Assembly: GCA_964558465.1 (NCBI GenBank)
Contig: CAZLEF010000031.1
Span: forward strand, 1 to 64,000
From: JACJYC01 sp964558465
Lineage (GTDB): Bacteria; Bacteroidota; Bacteroidia; Chitinophagales; Saprospiraceae
Direction: 5' to 3'
DNA: 64,000 nucleotides
The position numbers were made by a program, and so were the translations under genes. The notes under the pieces are model-generated. The model saw nothing but the letters and a program-made list of their open reading frames with translations, searched no databases and was not told the origin of the DNA. Of this stretch, positions 1 through 9,172 are shown in pieces; within the stretch, counting starts at the first letter, position 1; each line of letters opens with the position of its first letter.

Positions 1-23
1 GCGGGAGAGATAAAAAGAGCACT

Positions 24-60
24 GCGGCTCCCCGTTCTTCGGGGGGCCGCTTTGCTTTTG
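24..60 (+). terminator. Probable intrinsic terminator (first copy)
   Basis: Stem 24-33/41-50 with loop GTTCTTC, followed by TTTGCTTTTG. It would end a transcript that starts left of the window. A second version of the same hairpin (110-134, followed by TTTTGCGTTTT) backs it up. Confidence 0.55.
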
Positions 61-180
61 GGGCTTTGAAGTTGCAAACTTCAAAGAGCGGGGAAATACA
101 AGCGCAAAGCGGCTCCGCCTTCCCGGCGGGGCCGTTTTGCGTTTTAGGCTTTGAAGTTGCAAACTTCAAAGAGCGGGGAC
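24..180. repeat. Tandem 85-bp duplication of hairpin plus 23-bp palindrome
   Basis: Two copies of an approximately 85-bp unit lie head to tail. Each begins with a GC-rich hairpin (24-50 and 110-134; arms pair with one G-T wobble) followed by a T-rich stretch. Each then carries the identical 23-bp palindrome CTTTGAAGTTGCAAACTTC+AAAG (64-86 and 149-171; 10-bp arms around GCA), followed by AGAGCGGGGA. The offset between copies is exactly 85 bases for both hairpin and palindrome. The hairpins could terminate transcription entering from the left. Nothing coding is seen in 1-281. Confidence 0.8.
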
Positions 181-281
181 GTTCCAATGACGTTTTCCGT
201 CCGGGGAAAAAATAATCCGGGTTTTTTACCTTGATTTTTGTTTTTTTCGTACCTTAGCCTCGATTTTTTCAGCATAATCCC

Positions 282-1091
282 ATGAATATGAGAATCACTA
301 CCGGAAAGCGATTACTTTCCCTTCTACTGCCATTATTGTTTGCACATCTGGCGGCGACGGCCCAGCCTAAAGTATTTTTTCAAGACCAAAATGTTGAACC
401 TGGAGAGACCTTTAAAGCAAAGGTCAGGGTAGCGGATTTTTCCGATGTCCTGGGTTTGCAGTTTTCCGTGAGATGGGACCCACAGGTCCTTGAATTCAAA
501 GGCGTATCCGATTTTGGGCTGGAGCTGAATCTCAATGAAAATTTTGGGTTCAATTATGCCCTTTCGGAAGGCCGGATCGGCTTTTTGTGGGTTGAACCTT
601 CATTGACGACCATTTCGCTTGCAGACAGCACGGTACTATTTTCCATCGATCTGGAGGCCGTCGGCGCGCCGGACGATACCACCTCCATGCGTTTCTGGAA
701 CCAGGCGCCCCTGCCCAATCCGGAGATTTACAACGGAAATTCCCAAACCATTCCTGATGCAGGTTTTATTCATGGCATGGTAACCCTGGAAGGCCCGACC
801 GCTGCAACCTACAACAGTGCGCCGGACAAAATTGTACTCATTGAGGCCTTTCCCAATCCTTTTACAGACCAGATTACTTTCACCATCGAACTCAGCGCAC
901 GCACAGACGCCGGTATCCTGATCCGGGATATCCGGGGCCGGGTCATTTATGCCTCGGAGGAACGCCTGAATGCCGGCCGCAATCAGCTCGTATTGCCCAT
1001 GGAAGCTTTTCAGCAACCCGGGGCGTATACCTGCCAGATCAAGGGGCCGGATTTTATTCTATCGCAAAAAGTAATTCTAGTCGACCGTTAA
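282..1091 (+). CDS. Secreted cohesin-like domain protein with T9SS type A sorting domain
   Basis: A 269-aa exported protein. Residues 1-27 form a signal peptide ending near A-T-A-Q. Residues about 28-165 form a cohesin-like beta-sandwich, recognised by the pattern VLGLQFSVRWDP..VLEF, which matches the five modules of the next gene. Residues about 188-269 look like a T9SS type A C-terminal sorting domain (AFPNPF near the start, then a basic end). In Bacteroidota such domains carry proteins through the outer membrane and are removed or anchored by PorU. The gene is 32 bp upstream of the giant multi-cohesin protein on the same strand, so the two are probably co-transcribed and may share a ligand. 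The cohesin fold does not imply a cellulosome: no dockerin is visible in the window. The start could also be the ATG two codons later. Confidence 0.8.
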   Translation: MNMRITTGKRLLSLLLPLLFAHLAATAQPKVFFQDQNVEPGETFKAKVRVADFSDVLGLQFSVRWDPQVLEFKGVSDFGLELNLNENFGFNYALSEGRIGFLWVEPSLTTISLADSTVLFSIDLEAVGAPDDTTSMRFWNQAPLPNPEIYNGNSQTIPDAGFIHGMVTLEGPTAATYNSAPDKIVLIEAFPNPFTDQITFTIELSARTDAGILIRDIRGRVIYASEERLNAGRNQLVLPMEAFQQPGAYTCQIKGPDFILSQKVILVDR

Positions 1092-1123
1092 CTTATTCCT
1101 AAATCATCCCAAATTCCGATAAA

Positions 1124-4100
1124 ATGGTAAAAAGATTTACATTCCTGGTTACAGGGGCCTTGTTGCTTTTGTGTACCTACGCGCAGGCGCAGCAGCCTAC
1201 CTTTATCCTCAGCCCGGCGACCAATACGGTTTCCGTAGGGCAGACTTTTACCGTCAATGTTTCGGTCTCAAACTTCACGAATATCGCCAGTACCCAGTAC
1301 GCCATCGGCTGGAATGCGGCGGTTGTCGAATTTGTTTCCGTTTCAAATATCAACGGGACGGCCTTACCCGGATTCACCATGGCCAACCTCGGCACGCCGG
1401 GCACGGGCAACGTACCGAATAACCGCGTTTTTGTCAGTTGGAATGAACCCAACTTCAACGGGGTGAATGTAACAGCAGGAACCACTTTATTTACGATTAC
1501 CTTCCGCGGCCTGGCCAACGGAACGTCGAATATCGCCTTCAACAATGACCCTCCCGGGATCGAGGTACTCAACGGCAATTTTGTGGACGTGGGTATGACC
1601 CAGCAAAATGCAACAGCCACGGTGGGTACCGGACAAGGGGGCGGGGGCGGCACGGGCCTGATGGTTACGATCGCGGATGTAAACGGCGCCACCGGCCAGC
1701 AGGTTTGCATGAACGTATCGGTGCAGAATTTTACGAATATCCTGGGTATGCAGTTCAGCATCAATTACAATCCGGCCATGCTGCAATTTGCCCAGATCAC
1801 CAATATCAACCTGGCGGGCCTCACCGCAGGGGCTTCTTTCGGCAACCCGGCGCCCGGCGCCATCACCATGACCTGGAACGACCCCAACGTCACAGGCCTG
1901 ACGGTAGCCAACGGAACTGCGATCTTTTCCATTTGTTTTAACGTGATCGGCAACGCTTCTTCCAATGTGACCATCACGGGGAGCCCCACCCCGGTTGAGG
2001 TGATCGACGGTAACCAGAACGAAGTGAACCTGACAACGGAAAGCGGGACGGTTACGGTCGGCGGCGGAACCGGCGGCGGAACCTGCAGCTTCACCGGTTT
2101 TGGCCTGATCCTGGAAGATGTCAATGCACAAACCGGGCAGCAGGTATGCCTCGATGTAACGGTTCAGAATTTTACGAATATCCTGGGCATGCAGTTCAGC
2201 ATTAACTACGACCCGAACGTGCTGCAGTTTGACCAGATCAATAATATCAACCTGGCAGGGCTTACCACCGGCGCTTCTTTCGGAACCCCGGCGCCCGGAG
2301 TCATCACCTGTACCTGGAACGACCCCAATGTGGTGGGGCTGAGCGTAGGAAACGGAACCACCATTTTCAGCATTTGTTTCAACGTGATCGGCAATTCGAC
2401 CACTACCGTGACTTTCTCCGGCAATCCGACCCCGGTGGAAATTACGGACGGCAACGAAAACCCTGTCGTTTTTAACAATTGCTCGGGCACGGTTACCCTC
2501 GGCGGCGGCGGCCCGACCTGCAACGACGGCATCATGAACGGCAACGAGACCGGTGTGGACTGCGGCGGATCCTGCGCCCCTTGCGGCACAGGTACAGGCG
2601 GCACGGGCTGCCCGTCGGCCGGCTGCAATATCAACGGATTCGGTTTGATCATCGAAGATTTCAGCGCTACTGCGGGCCAGCCGGTTTGTGTAAATGTCTA
2701 TTCCAACAGTTTTACCAATATTCTGGGGATGCAGTTCAGCATCAACTACGACCCCAATGTGCTGCAATTTGACGAAGCGACCAATTTCGGCTTGCCGGGC
2801 CTGGTGGCTTCCAACTTCGGCAACCCGGCGCCCGGCGCCATCACCTTTACCTGGACCGACCAGGAACTCGACGGGCATACGGTGGCCAACTGCACTTCCA
2901 TCTTTACCTTGTGTTTTAATTCCGTCGGCAATACAACCACTACAATTTCATTTTCCGGCAACCCGACTCCGGTGGAGATCACCGACGGCAACGAACAAAA
3001 CGTTGCGTTCAACAGTTGCTCAGGTACCATTTCATTTGGCGGGGCGCCCAGTTGCAGCGACGGCATCATGAACGGACAGGAGACCGGCGTAGATTGCGGC
3101 GGCCCGGATTGCGAACCCTGCAACCCTGACCCCAGCGGCTGCCCATCAGCCGATTGCAACCTGCCCGCCAACGCCTTCGGATTGATCCTGGAAGATATGA
3201 ATACCCAGACCGGGCAACAGGTCTGCGTGAACGTTTTTACCCATAATTTTTCGAATATCCTGGGTATGCAGTTCAGCATCAACTACGACCCGAATGTGCT
3301 GCAATTTGTCCAGGCGACCAATTTTGGGTTACCCGGCCTGGCGGGCGCCAATTTTGGCAACCCGGCGCCCGGCGCAGTCACCTTTACCTGGACCGACCAG
3401 GAGCTTGACGGGCATACCGTGGCCAACTGCACCTCAATATTCACGTTGTGTTTCAATGTGACCGGCGGGGACGGTACCAACAGCGTGATCAGTTTCACGA
3501 GCAACCCGACGCCGGTGGAGATCATCGACGGCAATGAACAAAACGTGGCATTCAACTCCTGCACCGGTACGCTTTGCATTGGCGATTGCAGCGGTACGGC
3601 TTGTGTAGCGCCGCAGGTCAGCGAAACGGTTACGAACGTAAAATGCAAGGGTGAAAACTCGGGGGCGGTCAGTTTGCAGGTGCTCGGAACAGGGCCTTTC
3701 ACTTTCCAGTGGGGTGGAGTAGCTTCCGCCATCGGCAACGTGCCCACCGCTACCGGCCTTGCCGTAGGTACAGCAACCGTAACCGTCACGGATATGGGCG
3801 CGTGCAACCTGACGACCACCAGGAGTTTTAACATCACCGAACCGCTTTCTGCCTTAACCGCTCTCGTTACCAACCAGCAAAACGTGTTCTGCCCGAATGA
3901 CCCCAACGGCGCCATTACGGTGACGGCAGCCGGTGGAACGGCGCCTTATTTTGCTGATTGGTGCTGCAACCTGCCTGACAATGATTTCAGTCAGACCGGG
4001 TTAATGGCCGGAACCTACAGCGTGACGGTCTCGGATAACAACGGCTGTACCAAGGTGATCAACAATATCCAGATCCAGGCGCAAAACAGCCCGATCACGA

Positions 4101-6478
4101 TCAACGCTGCGCCGGTACCGATCCCCCAAGGGGGCGGCGGCGCGGTCAATGTCAGCGTTTCCGGCGGTACAGGCAACCTGTCATTCAACTGGGACGGCCC
4201 CAACAACTTCGACGCAGGTACGGAGGACATCAGCAATCTCAACACACCGGGCGAATATTGTTTGAGGGTGACGGACGCTGCCGGCTGTACGGCTGAGCGC
4301 TGCGTCTTTTTGCCAAGAGAACTGGTCATCACCAATTTCCTGATCGCCAAACCCTGTCCCGGCGCCGGTAACGGCTCTATTGACGTATCTGTCCAGGGCG
4401 GTGTGGAGCCCATTACCTATAAGTGGACGAGGGCGGGCAACCCGGCTATCATCGCTGTTACCCAGGATATTTCCAACCTGACCGCAGGCATGTACCTTGT
4501 CATGGTTTCGGACGCCAGCGGCCAGCAGATCACAGGTACATTTGAGGTCTCGGTCAACAACCCGGTCATCACGCCCGCCATTGTGCCTGCGGACGGCGGA
4601 AGCAACGGATCGATCACCCTGAACATCCAGGGCGGGAACGCAGGTTATGCCTTTAACTGGGGCCCGAACGGCACAGGCGCATCCATCACCGGCCTGTCGC
4701 AGGGAGAATACTGCGTGACCATTACTTACCAAACCTTCTGCAGCTTCCAGGGCTGTTATGTGGTGCCCGGCGAAGCCCTGGCATTGGCCATCAACAGCCA
4801 GACGGGGGTAGACTGTTTCGGCAACGACAACGGCACCCTGACTATCAATATCAAAGGCGGAGTTGGTCCGTATACCGTTGCAATCGGAGAAGACAGTTAT
4901 CAATACAACAATTTAGGAAATCATACCATTACCGATATCCCGGGAGGGACTTACGACGTCGTTTTATCCGACAGTCAGGGTAACGAGGTAACCCAATCAG
5001 TCACCATTGCCGAACCTGCTCCCATTGCCGTTGACGTGATTGTCGTACACGATACGGAAGATTCGGGCTGCACGGGCAATATCACGCTGGATATCACCGG
5101 CGGTACGCCTACCTACAATGTGGTGTGGAATGCACCGGTTGTCGGCCCCCAGATTGTGGTTTGTGAAGGCGCCTATAACGCAGTGATCACGGACAGTAAA
5201 GGATGCCAGGCGACAATCGGTAATATCGCCGTGAATACCTTCGGCGAATCCGCTTTGATAAAAGACGCAGATTGTGAGGACGATGAAAATGGCGCAGTTA
5301 CCCTCACGCTGACCGGGGGTAAAACGCCTTACGATATTAAATGGCGGGAAACCCAGAACGGACCCGTTATCGCACAGGGCATGAGCCTGCCCAACCTGGC
5401 GCCCGGCACCTATTTTGCCGAGATCACGGAAGCCTCTGGAAATATTCTGAACCGCAGTTATACGGTGGGGACTGTTTCCGAGCTGAGGGTTGACGCGGTT
5501 GCAGTGACGGATTTCAACGGCTTTGACGTCAGTTGTATTGATGCATCCGACGGCATATTGCAGGCTGCAGCGACCGGGCAATCCGGGCCGGTAACTTACG
5601 AATGGCTGCTGAACGGTTCGGTTGAAGGCACAAATGCCACCCTGAACAACGCTTCGGCGGGCATTTACACCCTGCGCGTATTTGACGACGATTGCACCCT
5701 TGAACGGGAAATTGAAGTGACCGCTCCGGCGGCGCTGGCGCTTGAAGTGTTGAACATCAAACCGACGGAATGCAAGGGAGAGCGCAACGGAGAGATCGTT
5801 GTACAGGCTTCGGGCGGGGTTACGACCCAGCCTTATCTCTACCGCTGGGCCAACAATGATTTCGGGCCGGTTTCCGATTTCCTGCCGGCCGGTACGCATA
5901 CGGTATCCGTTACAGACGCCAATGATTGTGTACTTACCGAATCGTTCATCGTACCTGAACCGGATATATTGGAAGTCAGTGTGGAAACCGAACCGGCAAC
6001 GGAGGAGTGCAACGGGGTAGCGCGTGCCGTGGTGACAGGCGGCAACCCGCCCTACAATTTCAACTGGCTCAACCTGACCAACACGACCACTGAGATTGTG
6101 ACCGGCCTTTGCCCGGGCGATTATCAGGTGGAAGTGACCGACTTTAACGGCTGTCAGAGCAAAACCGGCGTAGGGAAAGTGGCGGACAAACGGTTCCCCT
6201 GCCTGGAAGAAAGGGTGGTTATTACCCCCGACGGCAATGGTTCGAACGACGAGTTTATTATTTTCTGCATTGATGAACTGGTCAACAACCACCTGGAGAT
6301 CTACAATCGCTGGGGGCAGCTGGTGTTTGAAACAGATGACTATCTGAACAATTGGGAAGGAACTTCTCAAAACGGCGATCCGCTGCCCGAAGGCCCTTAT
6401 TATTTCATCCTGGAATACCTTGGTCCGGATAACCAGTTGATCCAGGTGAAAGGTTCCATATCGTTATTACGCGATTAG
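1124..6478 (+). CDS. Giant surface protein: five cohesin-like modules, SprB repeats, T9SS type B C-terminus
   Basis: 1784 aa. Signal peptide 1-23 (ends AQAQ). Five cohesin-like modules at about 25-165, 178-315, 325-460, 503-635 and 680-815; modules 2-5 are near-copies sharing F.NILGMQFSINY(N/D)P. Two Cys-rich linkers (C.DGIMNG.ETGVDCGG) sit at about 466 and 644. From about 830 to 1690 come about nine SprB-like repeats (pattern C.G...G.I.V...GG..PY...W..., then G.Y.V.VTD..GC). The last ~90 residues (VVITPDGNGSNDEF...IYNRWGQLVFE) are the gliding-motility-associated/CHU_C type B sorting domain. The protein is therefore predicted to be secreted by the T9SS and surface-attached, as an adhesin or scaffold. 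Type B cargo usually needs a dedicated PorP/SprF protein, and one follows immediately. Ligand unknown. Confidence 0.9.
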   Translation: MVKRFTFLVTGALLLLCTYAQAQQPTFILSPATNTVSVGQTFTVNVSVSNFTNIASTQYAIGWNAAVVEFVSVSNINGTALPGFTMANLGTPGTGNVPNNRVFVSWNEPNFNGVNVTAGTTLFTITFRGLANGTSNIAFNNDPPGIEVLNGNFVDVGMTQQNATATVGTGQGGGGGTGLMVTIADVNGATGQQVCMNVSVQNFTNILGMQFSINYNPAMLQFAQITNINLAGLTAGASFGNPAPGAITMTWNDPNVTGLTVANGTAIFSICFNVIGNASSNVTITGSPTPVEVIDGNQNEVNLTTESGTVTVGGGTGGGTCSFTGFGLILEDVNAQTGQQVCLDVTVQNFTNILGMQFSINYDPNVLQFDQINNINLAGLTTGASFGTPAPGVITCTWNDPNVVGLSVGNGTTIFSICFNVIGNSTTTVTFSGNPTPVEITDGNENPVVFNNCSGTVTLGGGGPTCNDGIMNGNETGVDCGGSCAPCGTGTGGTGCPSAGCNINGFGLIIEDFSATAGQPVCVNVYSNSFTNILGMQFSINYDPNVLQFDEATNFGLPGLVASNFGNPAPGAITFTWTDQELDGHTVANCTSIFTLCFNSVGNTTTTISFSGNPTPVEITDGNEQNVAFNSCSGTISFGGAPSCSDGIMNGQETGVDCGGPDCEPCNPDPSGCPSADCNLPANAFGLILEDMNTQTGQQVCVNVFTHNFSNILGMQFSINYDPNVLQFVQATNFGLPGLAGANFGNPAPGAVTFTWTDQELDGHTVANCTSIFTLCFNVTGGDGTNSVISFTSNPTPVEIIDGNEQNVAFNSCTGTLCIGDCSGTACVAPQVSETVTNVKCKGENSGAVSLQVLGTGPFTFQWGGVASAIGNVPTATGLAVGTATVTVTDMGACNLTTTRSFNITEPLSALTALVTNQQNVFCPNDPNGAITVTAAGGTAPYFADWCCNLPDNDFSQTGLMAGTYSVTVSDNNGCTKVINNIQIQAQNSPITINAAPVPIPQGGGGAVNVSVSGGTGNLSFNWDGPNNFDAGTEDISNLNTPGEYCLRVTDAAGCTAERCVFLPRELVITNFLIAKPCPGAGNGSIDVSVQGGVEPITYKWTRAGNPAIIAVTQDISNLTAGMYLVMVSDASGQQITGTFEVSVNNPVITPAIVPADGGSNGSITLNIQGGNAGYAFNWGPNGTGASITGLSQGEYCVTITYQTFCSFQGCYVVPGEALALAINSQTGVDCFGNDNGTLTINIKGGVGPYTVAIGEDSYQYNNLGNHTITDIPGGTYDVVLSDSQGNEVTQSVTIAEPAPIAVDVIVVHDTEDSGCTGNITLDITGGTPTYNVVWNAPVVGPQIVVCEGAYNAVITDSKGCQATIGNIAVNTFGESALIKDADCEDDENGAVTLTLTGGKTPYDIKWRETQNGPVIAQGMSLPNLAPGTYFAEITEASGNILNRSYTVGTVSELRVDAVAVTDFNGFDVSCIDASDGILQAAATGQSGPVTYEWLLNGSVEGTNATLNNASAGIYTLRVFDDDCTLEREIEVTAPAALALEVLNIKPTECKGERNGEIVVQASGGVTTQPYLYRWANNDFGPVSDFLPAGTHTVSVTDANDCVLTESFIVPEPDILEVSVETEPATEECNGVARAVVTGGNPPYNFNWLNLTNTTTEIVTGLCPGDYQVEVTDFNGCQSKTGVGKVADKRFPCLEERVVITPDGNGSNDEFIIFCIDELVNNHLEIYNRWGQLVFETDDYLNNWEGTSQNGDPLPEGPYYFILEYLGPDNQLIQVKGSISLLRD

Positions 6479-6484
6479 AAAATC

Positions 6485-6570
6485 GTTCGCCAGTTTTGCA
6501 GTTCGTCAGTCGCTGATCAGATTGTGTCAAGACTGCCAACTGAAAGACTGGCGAACTGCCAACTGCAACA
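6485..6570 (+). repeat. Inverted repeat with AACTGCC-type units, possible terminator
   Basis: GTTCGCCAGT (6485-6494) pairs perfectly with ACTGGCGAAC (6547-6556). The right side continues as TGCCAACTGC. This is the first of several loci in the window using the AACTGCC unit (also about 41.39 and 54.9 kb). It separates the giant surface gene from the porP/sprF gene and could attenuate read-through. Confidence 0.6.
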
Positions 6571-6605
6571 TATCCCATAACATCAACCATTAACCGGTCA
6601 AGCTT

Positions 6606-7523
6606 ATGAAAAAGTTATTTTTACTCATATCCCTTGGTTTTGCCTTCAGCCAATTACTGGCGCAGACCGAGTCCATTTTTAACCATTATCATATCAGCCC
6701 GGTACTGATCAACCCGGGCGCTGCAGGGTTCAAGGATGAATACCAGTTGCAGGTGAATGCCCGCATGCAATGGACCGGTTTCCCGGATGCTCCCAAAACC
6801 TATATGGCGATGTACAACGGCCCGATTGGCCGCACTTTCGGCCTGGGTTTGGGTGTTTTATCGGAGGATGCCGCTCAAATGACGCGCCTGCGGCTCCAGC
6901 TCAACTATGCATTCCGGTTTACGGTCAAAAAAGACTGGAAATTCGCTTTCGGCTTTTTCACGGAGTTTCAGAACATGGACGTGGATAATGCCGCCTCAAC
7001 GGGTACTTTTTTTGACCCCGGCGACCGCACACTGGAAGACTTTCTCAACGGCCGAAGCCAGTTTGACGCGGCCGTCGGCGGATTCGGTACTTTCCGCGAC
7101 CATACGTTCTTCGGCCTGACGTTCAACAACCTCGTGAAAAACAAGCTGGCCGCCATCCAGGTGGATGCCAACGAATCCTTTTTTCAGTATTATACCTTTA
7201 ACCTGGGCCATAAATTTTTCCTGGACGAACTCAACCTTACCCTGGAGCCCTCCCTGTTGCTCCGCCAGATCCGGGATGTGCCCTTTATGATGGATGTCAA
7301 CCTGAAAGCAGGATTCCTGGACGACCAACTCATCGCAGGTTTGTCTTACCGTTCGCTGGGATGGCTGGGTATTTTATTGGGCACCAAAGTATCCGGTTTT
7401 CACCTGTATTATTCTTATGATCTTTCTTTCCAGCGTTTCCAGACCTTTAATACCGGCTCACACGAAGTGACGGTTTCGATGGCCCTGAAGCGGAAAAACA
7501 AGGACGTGAACCGGGGGTATTGA
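6606..7523 (+). CDS. PorP/SprF family type IX secretion outer-membrane protein
   Basis: 305 aa, with signal peptide 1-20 (ending LLAQ) followed by the family's N-terminal signature (HYHISPVLINPGAAG). A predicted beta-barrel follows, with alternating aromatic strands to the C-terminus. PorP/SprF proteins cooperate with the T9SS and, in Flavobacterium johnsoniae, SprF is needed to export the type B cargo SprB. Paralogues are often encoded beside CHU_C-type surface proteins. Here the gene lies 127 bp after the 1784-aa type B protein, so it is probably that protein's dedicated export or anchoring partner. The length is normal for the family, and the AAG/CTT-rich start region gives no competing start. 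Confidence 0.88.
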   Translation: MKKLFLLISLGFAFSQLLAQTESIFNHYHISPVLINPGAAGFKDEYQLQVNARMQWTGFPDAPKTYMAMYNGPIGRTFGLGLGVLSEDAAQMTRLRLQLNYAFRFTVKKDWKFAFGFFTEFQNMDVDNAASTGTFFDPGDRTLEDFLNGRSQFDAAVGGFGTFRDHTFFGLTFNNLVKNKLAAIQVDANESFFQYYTFNLGHKFFLDELNLTLEPSLLLRQIRDVPFMMDVNLKAGFLDDQLIAGLSYRSLGWLGILLGTKVSGFHLYYSYDLSFQRFQTFNTGSHEVTVSMALKRKNKDVNRGY

Positions 7524-7525
7524 TG

Positions 7526-7630
7526 TTTTGGTTTGGGGTTGTTTGGAGTTGTTTGGGGTTGTTAACGAATGTCCAACCACCCCAAACCATCCCAAACAAC
7601 CCCAAACCATCCCAAACCATCCCAAACCAA
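7526..7630. repeat. CCCAAACCAT / TTTGGGGTTG inverted tandem repeat between convergent genes
   Basis: G/T-rich units (GTTTGGGGTT, GTTTGGAGTT) on the left face C/A-rich complementary units (CCCAAACCAT, CCCAAACAAC) on the right. The whole spacer can fold as one long imperfect hairpin. It sits between convergent genes and probably serves as a bidirectional terminator. The unit is not shared with other spacers in this window. Confidence 0.7.
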
Positions 7631-7634
7631 AAAA

Positions 7635-9005
7635 CTATCCCTTCTCCCGAATCCATTGCAAAACCGTGTTCATTTCCTTTTTGATCGGATTGGAACTGCC
7701 GGTAAAATTGTTGTGCATAAAACTGAACAGGTAAATTTTACCGGATTTGGCCACCAGGTAACCGCTCAGGCAATGTTTGTTGCGCAAGGTGCCGGTTTTG
7801 GCGAAGACAAAGGGTTTGCCGTCCGGACCGGGATACCATTCCCGGATGGTACCGGAAACACCGCCGGCAGGGAAAATGGAGAAGAGCCTTTCGAAAGGAA
7901 TCCGTTGAGATAATTTTTCGAGTGCAAAAATCACCGATCTGGGGGTAAACAGATTGTACCGGCTCAGCCCGGAACCGTCGCTCCAATACAACTCATCGGG
8001 CCCGCCGCTGATCAGTTTTGTTTTGGCATATTCGATCATCAGGTCGGCGTCCTGAATGCCAAATAGGCGGTCGGAACAAATCAGCAGGAGTTGTTCGGCG
8101 ATGAAATTATCACTATCCTGCATCAGCTTCCGGTACATCGTATCCGGTGTTGGTATAAACAGCGTTTGGGCCTTGGCAACACCAGCCGGCAGCGGCCCCT
8201 GCCAGACGCGGACCATCCGGCCCAGGGTATCCGAAAGCATTTCAGCCAGGATTTCATCGGAGTAACGGAAAGGGACCGCATTGGAAAGTTCGGCCGGCAT
8301 CGGCTCCCGAATCCTGAAAACATTGGAAAATTCGGCCCGTTCCAATTCCGGCGCGTCTTCCCGGAAGGGTTGGAAGGTCAGGATAGAATCCCTGAATATC
8401 CGGGGATGAACCTTTACCCCTTCGGCCCCCCGGTTAAAAGCCACCAGGTTGCCGTTGAAGGGCATCGGCGTTCTTTCAACCTGGTACCTGTAAGGATAAT
8501 CGCTCCAGGCCCAACCCGGTCCGAAACGGTCCGTCTGAAAGGTGAAACCACTGTAAAAAAGCGGACCCGGCCAGGCTTTCAAAAGCGGCGTCAGAGGATC
8601 TTCCGCCGGTAATTCGGGGTGCAGCCAGACGGGGTTGCCGGCGCCCCAGAAAAGCAGGGTATCGCCCAGAACCTGGAAATGCGCCAGTGGAATGCTGTCA
8701 TCCAGAACCTGAACAGCAGTCAGAAAAGTGAATATTTTAGTGTTGGAAGCCGGCGTAAAGAATTTGGTTTCGTTCACCCCGCAGAGCCATTTTTTTTCAG
8801 CCGGATCGTACAGGGCAAAACCTGTAAAACCGAGGTTGAAGGCAGGCGACCGGCGCACCATTTCATCCAGCTTTTGCCAGTTTGGCTGCTCGCTCTGAGC
8901 CCTGAGCTGGAAACAGAAAAAGAGCAAAAAAACCGTATAGAGCAACATTCCCTGCAGGAAGGGAGGAAACGCCGTTCTCTTTTGATCAATTGTTGTTGAC
9001 TTCAT
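7635..9005 (-). CDS. dacB: D-alanyl-D-alanine carboxypeptidase/endopeptidase, PBP4 (DacB) type
   Basis: 456 aa, exported (hydrophobic stretch about 20-35, ending LRAQ). The three serine-transferase motifs of the S13/PBP4 family are present: SxxK as S87-N-T-K90, SxN as S298-D-N300, and KTG at 403-405. The enzyme removes terminal D-Ala from, or cleaves cross-links in, periplasmic peptidoglycan. Length matches the family. It is convergent with porP/sprF and divergent from aconitase, with 167 bp between start codons. An alternative start at M20 (MLLYTV...) would give a shorter, more typical signal peptide; I kept the longer one with moderate certainty. Confidence 0.88.
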   Translation of the reverse strand: MKSTTIDQKRTAFPPFLQGMLLYTVFLLFFCFQLRAQSEQPNWQKLDEMVRRSPAFNLGFTGFALYDPAEKKWLCGVNETKFFTPASNTKIFTFLTAVQVLDDSIPLAHFQVLGDTLLFWGAGNPVWLHPELPAEDPLTPLLKAWPGPLFYSGFTFQTDRFGPGWAWSDYPYRYQVERTPMPFNGNLVAFNRGAEGVKVHPRIFRDSILTFQPFREDAPELERAEFSNVFRIREPMPAELSNAVPFRYSDEILAEMLSDTLGRMVRVWQGPLPAGVAKAQTLFIPTPDTMYRKLMQDSDNFIAEQLLLICSDRLFGIQDADLMIEYAKTKLISGGPDELYWSDGSGLSRYNLFTPRSVIFALEKLSQRIPFERLFSIFPAGGVSGTIREWYPGPDGKPFVFAKTGTLRNKHCLSGYLVAKSGKIYLFSFMHNNFTGSSNPIKKEMNTVLQWIREKG

Positions 9006-9129
9006 ACCATCCTGATTGTGTTACAAGGGCCAAGTTCTCAAAAATAATAAGAACAATCCGGCTTTCCAGGCGTTCAATTTGCAAACCCGATTTTGAAGCG
9101 GTTTACTGTAAGGAAAAGCGGAATTTTGC

Positions 9130-9137
9130 TACATTTG
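9130..9137 (+). promoter_or_regulatory. Promoter -7 box of aconitase gene
   Basis: TACATTTG matches the Bacteroidota -7 consensus TAnnTTTG and lies 36 bases before the chosen ATG. I see no clear -33 TTG at the ideal spacing. The box lies inside the longer open frame, which argues against the upstream start at 8990. Confidence 0.6.
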
Positions 9138-9172
9138 TGCTCCGCATTCATCAACACTCAAATACCAACGAT

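Noticed and set aside
1487..2878. Long minus-strand open frame (463 codons) opposite the giant surface gene
   Set aside because: Mirror frame of highly repetitive, GC-biased coding sequence; composition rich in R/A/G/H without domain structure. The plus-strand frame has clear domains.
282..6478. Interpretation as a cellulosome scaffoldin because of cohesin modules
   Set aside because: No dockerins, cellulases or CBM3 are in the window; SprB repeats and type B CTD point to a T9SS surface protein.
8990..9172. Upstream extension of the aconitase frame
   Set aside because: Aconitases of this family begin near MPFDIEM; the extension contains the -7 box and lacks conserved character.
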